NCBI GenBank assembly: GCA_020845475.1
Contig: JADLFN010000033.1
Coordinates: 1-41,749 of the forward strand
Direction: 5' to 3'
Source: Planctomycetota bacterium
Lineage (GTDB): Bacteria > Planctomycetota > UBA8742 > UBA2392
Length of the DNA stretch: 41,749 nucleotides
Shown piece by piece: positions 1 through 6,903 of the stretch (positions are counted from its first letter, which is position 1; each line of letters starts with the position of its first letter). The notes beneath the pieces were generated by a model that saw nothing but the letters and a program-made list of their open reading frames with translations, ran no database searches and was not told the DNA's origin. A program made the translations under genes and the position numbers.

Positions 1-84
1 CGTCGAGATGAGAGGTAACGATGCGCCAAGGCGATTCAAGCCCAAGGCCAATCGAGAAGATCTGGTTAGCGTCCACGCCCTCAT
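1..84 (-). CDS. Third gene of capsid-like operon 1, N-terminus only
   Basis: An ATG at 84-82 opens a frame that stays open for 28 codons to the window edge, so only the N-terminus is visible. An AGAGG ribosome-binding site lies just before it, and it starts 8 bases after the stop codon of the upstream coiled-coil gene. The peptide starts MRAWTLTRSSRLALGLNRLG and carries several Arg residues followed by a Leu/Gly-rich stretch. That could be the start of a signal or membrane segment, but it is too short to prove. Its position matches the third, membrane-anchored gene of the paralogous operon at 33458-35287. No function can be assigned from this fragment. Confidence 0.55.
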   Translation of the reverse strand, partial: MRAWTLTRSSRLALGLNRLGASLPLIST

Positions 85-92
85 GCTAACCT

Positions 93-731
93 CTACCCGC
101 CGTTTCCATAGAAGTCAGCGAGGAACTCTTTTACGTCAGGCACTGGAAACAAACCTACGCCCCCTGCGCCACTTGGCGGTGTTGAGGGCACACTGGGACG
201 CAGTTCCTTTGGGGGGTCAAACAAACCACCTGTTCGGGCGGGCTTGCGCTTGAACAAATCATCGAATTCGCTCAGCAATATCTCGCCGGAATGAGGTTGA
301 AGCAGGTGCGGCGAAGATTCCGTTAGAAACATAGGATCTGTCGATGGCGCCTCAGCTGCATTCCGCCCCGGCAAGAGCATCGCGAGGCGTTGTACAAAGG
401 TGACAAGTGCGGCGTTTTGAACCTCTAGTGATTCGATCTCTCGCGTCGCGCGTACGAAAGTTTCCGCTAACTGCAAATTCGCGTACGATTGAGAATCATG
501 TTCTTGGCTCGTGGGTTGCAGGCGAGAACTTCCGGAGTGTGCAATGCCCTGTCTCTGATTTAGGCTGCCAATTTCACGCGCAAAGCGTGTCAGATTAGGT
601 ACGTGCTCCGGCGCTATCCCCTCCATATCACGATAAACCGTCGGGCCGCGTTCGCCGGCGGGTTTGAATGCGACCATTCGCGGGCCCGGGCTTGAGCGGC
701 CCAGTGTGTTGAATTCGTTTTCTTTTGGCAT
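93..731 (-). CDS. Coiled-coil protein downstream of capsid-like protein 1
   Basis: A 212-residue protein that I do not recognise. It starts at ATG 731 behind a CGGAG ribosome-binding site, 58 bases after the stop of the capsid-like gene, and is probably co-transcribed with it. Residues 86-120 form a likely amphipathic coiled coil. The first 80 residues are polar and probably loosely folded. Residues 165-190 are Gly/Pro/Ser-rich and end in a short hydrophobic and acidic tail (PVPDVKEFLADFY). There is no signal peptide or membrane segment. Its place directly after a capsid-like gene, its length and its coiled coil fit a scaffold, cargo or minor shell protein; that is inference from position. 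Local G+C is lower than in the capsid gene. Confidence 0.75.
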   Translation of the reverse strand: MPKENEFNTLGRSSPGPRMVAFKPAGERGPTVYRDMEGIAPEHVPNLTRFAREIGSLNQRQGIAHSGSSRLQPTSQEHDSQSYANLQLAETFVRATREIESLEVQNAALVTFVQRLAMLLPGRNAAEAPSTDPMFLTESSPHLLQPHSGEILLSEFDDLFKRKPARTGGLFDPPKELRPSVPSTPPSGAGGVGLFPVPDVKEFLADFYGNGG

Positions 732-789
732 GGCGGCTCCGGTTGGGGGTGGACGGGTCAGCGACGTCGGTGGGCTGAAGTCCGCTCAC

Positions 790-1779
790 CTACGTCGTTG
801 GCAAGTCCGCCACCAGGTTGAACCCCTTCAGGATGCTCAGCGAGCCTTGCGCGCCCATGGCCATGCCGCAGGGCCAGCTTACCCAGGTGTTAGTTATTGC
901 CTTCAGATACGGGGCCTCCGGCACTTCGTCTGTGTGCCCTGCCGTCTGCCGCTTGATGAACATGTCGCGCTCGCGGCCTTTGGGCACAATGCCGGTAATT
1001 CCCCTGAAATGCCCCGGCCCCTTGTCGTCGCCCAGCACCATGAAAAACACGATGCCCCGCGAACTCGCCTGATCATCAATCAGGTCATTAATGTACCACG
1101 GCGTGCCGTTGAACGCGGCGATTTCCTCCAGAACCATGCCCTTGATCGGATCAGGCCGCGCCACTTTCACCGTTGGCGGCAAGATGCCGTGCGTCGCCAC
1201 GAACAGGTTCTGATACGTGCGCAAGGCGCGGCTGTTGCTCATGATCGCGTTGGGCCGGCCTTCGTTCTCGGTGACCAGATTATAGGTCTGATCAAGTGCG
1301 GCAAAGGTCAGCGCAACGCCGCCCATGTCAATGGTCTGGCCCGTGCCTACGACATCCTGCAGGGTGGGGAAGTCGAACGTCCCGGCCGCTGCCTGGCCAA
1401 GGCGGCGGAAGTAGCGGTAGATCAGGCGCATCTGCGCCAGCACGTATTCGGTTTCGTCGAGATTGTTCGGAATCTCGAACTTGTCCTGATCGTCAAAGCA
1501 CACCTGATAGCGCGTGATCAGGTTGGCAAGGCCGTACGTCACCGTGGAGTCGGGCTGGTCGGTGTGGAGCGTGACCTGGCCGCAACTGGAGTTGAAGTCC
1601 GCCAAGTCGCTCTTGTCAATCAGGTTCGTGCGCGCCACGCGCAAGAACCCGCCGTGGATGCCCGTGAAGGGCCAGAAACGCGCAATCTGGAGCTTCCAGG
1701 GGAAGTTCTCAATCAGCCATTGCCATTGATCCGTGAGAACAAGCCGGTCTGCATTTTGCAGCGAGGTGTTGGTGGCCAT
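790..1779 (-). CDS. HK97-fold (SU10-like) major capsid-like protein, copy 1
   Basis: A 329-residue protein starting at ATG 1779, with AAGGG about 7 bases upstream. A longer reading to 1941 would translate through the promoter and is rejected. The order of motifs follows phage HK97-fold major capsid proteins of the SU10 type: an early beta-rich segment (48-100), a helical spine (105-130), a loop, NEGRPNAIM with following Arg residues (172-187), an NGTPWYINDLI segment (224-234) like the 'GvPi..nD' motif of capsids, a strand with FMVLG (246-250), a RDMFIKR strand (271-277), and a closing Trp/Gly strand with an LKGF end (318-321). A paralog at 35815-36786 shares NEGxPNAIM at the same residue numbers. 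It heads an operon downstream of a homopolymer promoter. A shell subunit is the expected role; encapsulin-like use is possible. Confidence 0.75.
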   Translation of the reverse strand: MATNTSLQNADRLVLTDQWQWLIENFPWKLQIARFWPFTGIHGGFLRVARTNLIDKSDLADFNSSCGQVTLHTDQPDSTVTYGLANLITRYQVCFDDQDKFEIPNNLDETEYVLAQMRLIYRYFRRLGQAAAGTFDFPTLQDVVGTGQTIDMGGVALTFAALDQTYNLVTENEGRPNAIMSNSRALRTYQNLFVATHGILPPTVKVARPDPIKGMVLEEIAAFNGTPWYINDLIDDQASSRGIVFFMVLGDDKGPGHFRGITGIVPKGRERDMFIKRQTAGHTDEVPEAPYLKAITNTWVSWPCGMAMGAQGSLSILKGFNLVADLPTT

Positions 1780-1808
1780 GATCGCCCTTGAAGAAAAGAG
1801 AGACCCCA

Positions 1809-1841
1809 AACTTACCCCGCGCCCCCCCCCCCCTGTGTCAA
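1809..1841 (-). promoter_or_regulatory. Promoter of capsid-like operon 1 with a G12 spacer tract
   Basis: On the minus strand a perfect TTGACA (1841-1836) is followed by CA, twelve G, CGCGGGG and TAAGTTT (-10 candidate TAAGTT at 1814-1809). The -35 to -10 spacing is 21 bases, four more than the 17 seen in other promoters here. The predicted start is near 1802, giving a leader of about 23 bases before ATG 1779. The same design recurs at 36837-36867. Confidence 0.65.
1822..1833. repeat. Homopolymer tract, 12 C on plus / 12 G on minus
   Basis: Twelve identical bases inside the -35/-10 spacer of the capsid-like promoter. Tracts of this length slip readily during replication, and assembly errors are also common in them. 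Confidence 0.9.
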
Positions 1842-1845
1842 ACGC

Positions 1846-1858
1846 ATTTTCGGAAAAT
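1846..1858. promoter_or_regulatory. Palindrome next to the -35 box (possible operator)
   Basis: The 13-base sequence ATTTTCGGAAAAT is a perfect hexamer palindrome around a central base. It ends 5 bases upstream of the TTGACA box of capsid-like operon 1. It could be an operator or an AT-rich upstream element. No equivalent was found at the second operon, so this is tentative. Confidence 0.3.
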
Positions 1859-1913
1859 CCAGCACAAAATTCAACCATGACGGGCGAATTGCACATACTG
1901 CACTGAAACTCGA

Positions 1914-3323
1914 TTAGCGTGCCGCCATCAGCGCACCGCAACCGACGAAGAACAGCAGCACGAACACGACCACCGCGATGGCGATCCAGAGCAGGGCGTT
2001 GCTGCTTTTTTCGGGCGGGGGTTGCCAGTGCGGCTGCGTTTGCGGGGGCAGCGGCTGGGTGGGTGTTCCGGGCGTGGCGAACTGCTGCGGCGGCGCGAAC
2101 TGGGGCGCAGTGGGTGCGAAGCCGGGCGGGGTTTGCAGTGCACCTTGCGGTCTGGCCGGCGGGCTTTGCATGGGCGGCGCTTGCGTTGGCGCGGCTTGCA
2201 TGGGTGGAGCCTGCATCGGCGGCGGGCTTGGCGGCGGCGCGGGTCTTTGCATCGCGGGCATGGTGGGCGCGGTGCGCATGGGCGCGAACGTTGTCGTTCC
2301 CATGGGCATGGTCAGCGCGTCAATACTTGGCAGCTTCACCTCATCGCGGCCCGTGAGCTGGTGCAATATCTTGCGCAACTCGCGGCCCGCGTCAGCCGCG
2401 CTTGGCCGGCGCGCGGCTTCGCGCTGCGTCATGGCGATCAGGAAGTAAACAGCCTGATCGGGGACATGGCCGAACTTGGCGCGGTCGTAGGGCACGTCGT
2501 TGTTCACGTGTTGCACGGCGATGCTCAGCGGCGTGGTGCCGGTATAGGGCGTTTGCCCGCTGAGCAGGTGATAGGCCGTGATTCCCAGAGAATAGACATC
2601 GCTCTTGGAGCCCAGTTCGTGGCCCTGGGCCTGCTCGGGGCTCATGTAATGGGCCGTGCCCATGGCGCTGCCGGGCATCGTAAGCTCCGTGGTTTGCTCC
2701 GTTGCGCGCGCCAGCCCGAAATCACCCAGCTTCACGCGCCCCTGTTTGCTCACGAAAATGTTGTGCGGCTTGATATCACGGTGAATGATGCCCTGCTCGT
2801 GGGCGGCGGCGAGACCATCGGCCACTTGCGCCAGCGCTTGCAGCACGGCGATGGGGTTGAGCCGCCCGGCCTGCTTAACGAGCGCGGCCATATCGGAGCC
2901 GTCAACGAATTCCATCACAATGTAGGGCGCGCCGTCCTGCTCATCGACGGTGAGCACGCGCACCACGTTGGGGTGATCGAGCTTGGCCGCCGTGCGAGCT
3001 TCGCGCATGAAACGCTGGCGCGCCGTGAGATCCTTGGCCAGCTCGCCGCTCATGACCTTGATGGCGACGTCGATGTCGAGGCCTTCGTGGTGGCCCTTGA
3101 AAACCTTGCCCATTCCGCCCGCGCCAAGTTGCTGCGTCGCGCGCACGTTGCCGAAGTGAATGTCCACGGTTTGCTGCCCGCCACTGGCGCGATCGGGCGG
3201 TGCGGCAGGCTGCGTGGCAGATTGGGGCGTTACAGGCTGTTTGACGTCCTTGCTCTCAGAGCCGACTTCAAGCAGCGTGCGCTGCTCGTCAACTGGCTTG
3301 AACTGGTCGTCTCCGCTTTGCAT
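1914..3323 (-). CDS. Tail-anchored Ser/Thr protein kinase (PknB-like)
   Basis: A 469-residue eukaryotic-type kinase. The catalytic domain covers about residues 61-330, with glycine loop GAGGMG (67-72), ATP-binding Lys89, HRDIKPHN (181-188, catalytic Asp183), DFG (201-203) and SPE (228-230). Residues 345-440 are a Pro/Gln/Met-rich linker with repeated AP-P-M units. Residues 443-464 form one C-terminal membrane segment with almost nothing after it, so the kinase domain faces the cytoplasm. It phosphorylates Ser/Thr residues; the substrates are unknown. A TAGAAT hexamer lies 7 bases before the ATG, which suggests a leaderless transcript. A PP2C phosphatase, the usual antagonist, is at 29692-30459. 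The gene lies just upstream of the capsid-like operon, which has its own promoter. Confidence 0.95.
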   Translation of the reverse strand: MQSGDDQFKPVDEQRTLLEVGSESKDVKQPVTPQSATQPAAPPDRASGGQQTVDIHFGNVRATQQLGAGGMGKVFKGHHEGLDIDVAIKVMSGELAKDLTARQRFMREARTAAKLDHPNVVRVLTVDEQDGAPYIVMEFVDGSDMAALVKQAGRLNPIAVLQALAQVADGLAAAHEQGIIHRDIKPHNIFVSKQGRVKLGDFGLARATEQTTELTMPGSAMGTAHYMSPEQAQGHELGSKSDVYSLGITAYHLLSGQTPYTGTTPLSIAVQHVNNDVPYDRAKFGHVPDQAVYFLIAMTQREAARRPSAADAGRELRKILHQLTGRDEVKLPSIDALTMPMGTTTFAPMRTAPTMPAMQRPAPPPSPPPMQAPPMQAAPTQAPPMQSPPARPQGALQTPPGFAPTAPQFAPPQQFATPGTPTQPLPPQTQPHWQPPPEKSSNALLWIAIAVVVFVLLFFVGCGALMAAR

Positions 3324-3511
3324 GCCAACGATTCTAGCGGCAATTCAGGGCAATGGACGGCCCATTTGCGCCCGTCGCAGCCAGTGAAATCTCGCGCCCG
3401 GTCGCAGTCACGTTCCATTCACTGCCCAATAAGCGCGCAACGGGTCTCAAGTTCCCTTGTGAAACTGCCTCCCGCTGCAAACAGGGCTACATGCTGCCGC
3501 TGGAGGAATGG

Positions 3512-6004
3512 TCAGGCGGATGAACCCGCGTCGCGAAACTCAAACCGATCCTTGAGGCGCAGTGACTCCAGATAGAACTCTTCGACCACCTGGGGTTTCA
3601 AGGCGGGGTCCTGCTTGACAATAGCGCGAACTTCCTCGAGGGCTGCGTCATCCTCGCCGCACTGTGCCAGTGCGCAGGCCAGGTAGTACCGCGGCTCAAG
3701 CCGGCCGGGATAGCGATCCTGCAACTCACGCGCGGAACTTACGGCATCGCGATAATCTTCATGCTGCAGCAGGCGGTGGCAGCGTGCGACTTCCTCGGCG
3801 AACCTGCGTGCGGCGTTGGTGTCGTCCTGGTCTTGCAGGCGGCCTTCGAGCATCTGCATCCAGGCGCGGAGCCGGTAGGCGCGCTGATCAAAGGGGGAAA
3901 CCGCGAGCATGGCTTCCACGTGTGCGTGGGCGGCGTCAAACTTGCGGCGCTCGAATTCAAGCCTGGCGAGATAATAGCGCGCCTCGACCGCGTCGCCGGC
4001 CCGAGGGTCGAGTTCTTCAATCACTTCCTTGAGCACCTTGGCTGCCTTGGCGCGATCTCCTTCGGCCAGTAGCGCCCGTCCACGCTGAACGAGGCCGTAG
4101 GTGCTGACGGACTCCGGCGCAAGCTCAGCCAGCGCCTTGAGGGCGCCCTTGGGGTTGTTGCGCATGTTCTCGAGGCAGGCCATGAGTTCTGCTGCCCGTG
4201 CGTCAATGTTCGGGTCAACGCCGCCGTTTTTCGTGAGCACTTCCTGAATCAGGGTGAAGGCCTCGGCCCGATCGCCCACACACAGGTGCGCTTCGGCCAG
4301 ATCCAGCCTGATTTCGAGTTGCAGCGCGCCTTCCGCCTCAAGCCGCGAGAAACAGGCAATCGCATCGCCGTAACGCTGCTGCGCGAGATAGCACAAGCCG
4401 ATGTCGCGATTGACGCTGATGTCGCCGGGACGCTCGCCGAGCACGCGTCGATAACAGTCCAGCGCGCGCTGGGGCTGGCCGTGGTCGAAGTACAAGTCGC
4501 CAAGGTTCAGCAGCACCGTCGGGTTGCCGGGCGTTATGTCGAGCATGTTGCGATAGCAGTCAACGGCCTGCGCAACCTCGCCCAACTCCGAGAGCACCAC
4601 CGCCTTGATCCACAATGCGCGCACGAAATCAGGCCGCTGTTTGATGGCCTCTTCGGCGTAGCCCAGCGCGACACGATCATCGCCCAGCTCATAGAAGTGC
4701 AGTTCGGCCAGTAAAGTCATGCACAGCGGCTTCTGGTAGCCCAGTTCCAGCACGCGCGAAAGGCACCGCCGCGCCTGTTCCGGCTGCTTGAGCTTGTAGC
4801 GGGCCGCCCCCTCGATCAGGCGCGCCAACGCCTCGCGCGGCCCCTTGATGGCCTTGAGCCGATCCACAAGGCGCTGCATCCGGACCTGTGCTCCTTCTTC
4901 GGGTGCGGCCGGCGCTTCGACGTCCAGGAAATCGGGGTGCAGGTTGATGCTCGCTTCGTGGCAGGCCAGCGCGTGTTCGATGTCGCCGTCCTGTTCGGCG
5001 CGCAGCGCTTCGCGATTGTAAACGCGCGCCGCGGCTTCAACCGCTTCGGGCGTCTTGCGTTCGTCGTCCTTGAGCGAATTCAGGAGTTCGTGCGCATCCA
5101 CAAACATCGAAAGCTGCGCGAGCAGATCCACCTTGCGAAGCTTGGCATCGACGTCGGCGGGATTGTGCTCGATGACCGTGTCGTAATCTTTTAGCGCGTC
5201 GTCGCCGCGACCCATGCGTTCGAGCGTCAGCGCGCGGTTGTAGTAGGCAATGCTGCGAGCGAGGTCGCGGTCAATGGCCACCGTCAGGTGTTTGCGGCTT
5301 TCGTCAAGGCGGCCGAGATCCCGCAGCAGGTTGCCGTAGTCGTTGTGCAGCGACGGATCACCGGGCAGGCGTTCCAGGCCGCGCTTGTACCACTCCTCGG
5401 CTCCGGCGTAGTCTCCTGCAAAGCGGTGGGCGTCAGCGATTTCGTTGTACGGGCCGGGCAGATCCGGGGCGCGTTCGTGGGCTTCTTGCAGCAGTTCCAG
5501 GCCCTCCGCCCGACGACCCATGCGCGTCAGGGTTCGGCCCTTCCAGAGCAGCACCTCGGACACCTGTTCGGCGTCGCCCTCAAGCATCCCCAACGCGGCA
5601 TCGAAGGCCTGCAACGCGCGATCCTGCTGGCCCATTTCGAAAAGCACGAGGCCGCGCTTGAAATGGGCCTCGGCCAGCCCCGGGTTGAGTTCAATAGCCC
5701 TGTTGAAGCTGGAGATGGCGCGGCGGTACTTGCCAAGTTCGAGATAACAAGAACCCTTCCAGAGCAGCAGGTCTTCAGCCAGCGCGCCCTCGGTGACATT
5801 GACTCGGTTGAACCAGTCAAGGGCCTCCTCGGCGCGGCCCATTTCAAAGTAGGCCTCGCCCAGGTGCACGTAGAGGTCAGGATCGGAGTAGTCGCGGGAA
5901 AGGGCTTCTTTGAAGTAGTTTACGGCGTTCTGGTAGTCTCCGTGGTCGAGGGACTCCAGCCCGCGGTTGAAGAAATCAGAGGGAGTGATGAGGTTGTCGT
6001 CCAT
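3512..6004 (-). CDS. Large TPR-repeat protein
   Basis: An 830-residue protein made almost entirely of tetratricopeptide repeats from residue 8 to the end, with recurring 34-residue helical pairs such as 'A..YF..G....A..CY...L...P'. No catalytic motif, signal peptide or membrane segment is visible, so it is probably a cytoplasmic scaffold for protein-protein contacts. It starts at ATG 6004 with a leader of roughly 50 bases from a clear promoter at 6060-6088. It has its own promoter and is followed, after 188 bases, by the kinase gene in the same direction. The partner is unknown. TPR proteins of this size are common in planctomycetes. Confidence 0.9.
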   Translation of the reverse strand: MDDNLITPSDFFNRGLESLDHGDYQNAVNYFKEALSRDYSDPDLYVHLGEAYFEMGRAEEALDWFNRVNVTEGALAEDLLLWKGSCYLELGKYRRAISSFNRAIELNPGLAEAHFKRGLVLFEMGQQDRALQAFDAALGMLEGDAEQVSEVLLWKGRTLTRMGRRAEGLELLQEAHERAPDLPGPYNEIADAHRFAGDYAGAEEWYKRGLERLPGDPSLHNDYGNLLRDLGRLDESRKHLTVAIDRDLARSIAYYNRALTLERMGRGDDALKDYDTVIEHNPADVDAKLRKVDLLAQLSMFVDAHELLNSLKDDERKTPEAVEAAARVYNREALRAEQDGDIEHALACHEASINLHPDFLDVEAPAAPEEGAQVRMQRLVDRLKAIKGPREALARLIEGAARYKLKQPEQARRCLSRVLELGYQKPLCMTLLAELHFYELGDDRVALGYAEEAIKQRPDFVRALWIKAVVLSELGEVAQAVDCYRNMLDITPGNPTVLLNLGDLYFDHGQPQRALDCYRRVLGERPGDISVNRDIGLCYLAQQRYGDAIACFSRLEAEGALQLEIRLDLAEAHLCVGDRAEAFTLIQEVLTKNGGVDPNIDARAAELMACLENMRNNPKGALKALAELAPESVSTYGLVQRGRALLAEGDRAKAAKVLKEVIEELDPRAGDAVEARYYLARLEFERRKFDAAHAHVEAMLAVSPFDQRAYRLRAWMQMLEGRLQDQDDTNAARRFAEEVARCHRLLQHEDYRDAVSSARELQDRYPGRLEPRYYLACALAQCGEDDAALEEVRAIVKQDPALKPQVVEEFYLESLRLKDRFEFRDAGSSA

Positions 6005-6059
6005 GCCTGGGGCCTATCTTAACAAGGAAGGAAGCCAACACTCATGGGCAGCGCGCGGA

Positions 6060-6088
6060 AACCTAACCGCGACAAGGCCTTGTCGCAA
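6060..6088 (-). promoter_or_regulatory. Promoter of the TPR gene
   Basis: TTGCGA (6088-6083), a 17-base spacer, then TAGGTT (6065-6060), followed by a T, on the minus strand. The same TAGGTT -10 occurs at the PP2C promoter and at capsid-like operon 2, which supports it as a genuine -10 form in this genome. Confidence 0.55.
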
Positions 6089-6161
6089 GGTATGGAGCGA
6101 AATGTGCAATCAATGTGCAAGATGGACGATGAGTGCAATTTTCGAGTAGCGCAAGAGATTG

Positions 6162-6190
6162 TTGATAAATGGTGAATTTGTCGATATCTG
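6162..6190 (+). promoter_or_regulatory. Promoter candidate of the HTH-REC regulator
   Basis: TTGATA (6162-6167), 17 bases, TATCTG (6185-6190), giving a leader of about 42 bases. No Shine-Dalgarno sequence precedes ATG 6239. A second possible pair (TTGCCT, 16 bases, TAGTGT) sits closer to the start codon. Confidence 0.45.
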
Positions 6191-6238
6191 GGGCAATAAG
6201 CCTTGCCTTCGTAATTGGGCTTCTTAGTGTTTTGCGTC

Positions 6239-6823
6239 ATGGCACGACGCAGCTCACTCTCGACAGGCGACATTGCCCGGCATTGTCAGGTCACGCCGGC
6301 CACGGTCGTAAATTGGATCAAGGCGGGCAAGCTCAAGGTTTATTCAACGCCCGGCGGGCAGTACCGCATGGAAGTCAAGGCCTTCATTGACTTCCTGCAC
6401 GAGAACAAGTTTCCCGTTCCCGAAGAACTGGCCCCCGCCAGTGAACGCCGCATTCTGGTCATCGACGACGACGAGGACATTCTCAAGCTCGCCGCCGAAG
6501 CGCTTGAAGAGTACATGCCCAATGCCGTCATTGAAACGTCCTCAGATGGTTATGACGGGCTGCTCAAGATCGGCGCTTTCAAGCCCCACGCAATCATCCT
6601 GGACCTGATGATGCCGCGCATTGATGGCGCGGAAGTGTGCCGGCGCCTTCGCGGCAACACAGACACCAAGAATGTGTTCATCATCGCGGTATCCGGCCTC
6701 GCCGCCGACAACGAACTGGTGCGCAAAGTAAAGCGCATCGGCGTGGACGACTTCTTCAACAAGCCGCTGAAGTACGAAGAGGTCGCCAAGTCCCTCAAGA
6801 AGCTGTTGAAGGTGACGGCCTAG
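6239..6823 (+). CDS. Excisionase/MerR-type HTH fused to a receiver domain
   Basis: A 194-residue regulator. Residues 8-55 are a helix-turn-helix of the MerR/excisionase/BldC type (STGDIARHCQVTPATVVNWI, then a Gly-Gly wing and a basic strand). Residues 71-192 are a receiver domain with acidic residues Asp76-78, phosphoacceptor Asp122 (DLMMP), Ser152 and Lys175 (NKPL). The DNA-binding domain comes first and the receiver last, the reverse of OmpR or NarL types. No histidine kinase gene is adjacent, so the phosphodonor is unknown. The ATG at 6239 is chosen because the domain begins there; a start at 6215 only adds an unrelated hydrophobic stub. It probably switches transcription of unlinked genes on phosphorylation. 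Confidence 0.9.
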   Translation: MARRSSLSTGDIARHCQVTPATVVNWIKAGKLKVYSTPGGQYRMEVKAFIDFLHENKFPVPEELAPASERRILVIDDDEDILKLAAEALEEYMPNAVIETSSDGYDGLLKIGAFKPHAIILDLMMPRIDGAEVCRRLRGNTDTKNVFIIAVSGLAADNELVRKVKRIGVDDFFNKPLKYEEVAKSLKKLLKVTA

Positions 6824-6868
6824 CGCGCGCGTGGCGTTTCACGTTGAGTCTGCTTTGATTCCGATGGC

Positions 6869-6897
6869 TTGCTCATCGTTGCGGGCGACTATAGCTT
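6869..6897 (+). promoter_or_regulatory. Promoter of lepB, predicting a leaderless mRNA
   Basis: TTGCTC (6869-6874), 17 bases, TAGCTT (6892-6897). Transcription should begin about 6-7 bases later, on or next to the A of the lepB ATG at 6904, so the mRNA would have essentially no leader. Confidence 0.5.
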
Positions 6898-6903
6898 GCG
6901 GCC

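Noticed and set aside
1822..1833. Assembly or sequencing error as the explanation for the G12 tract
   Set aside because: Exact length is uncertain in homopolymers, but a matching homopolymer of a different base in the same promoter position at the second operon makes a pure artefact unlikely.
1..1841. Ordinary prophage as the explanation for the capsid-like genes
   Set aside because: No terminase, portal, protease, tail or integrase gene is visible around either copy, and two copies with matched promoters occur. The left flank is not visible, so this is not fully excluded.
1780..1941. A 54-residue N-terminal extension of capsid-like protein 1
   Set aside because: It would translate the G12 tract and the promoter boxes; the paralog has a start at the equivalent later Met.
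2022..3575. A 517-codon plus-strand frame over the kinase gene
   Set aside because: The minus strand carries all kinase motifs; the opposite frame is compositional shadow.
6019..6273. An 84-codon minus-strand frame upstream of the TPR gene
   Set aside because: It overlaps both divergent promoters, lacks a ribosome-binding site and has no recognisable composition.
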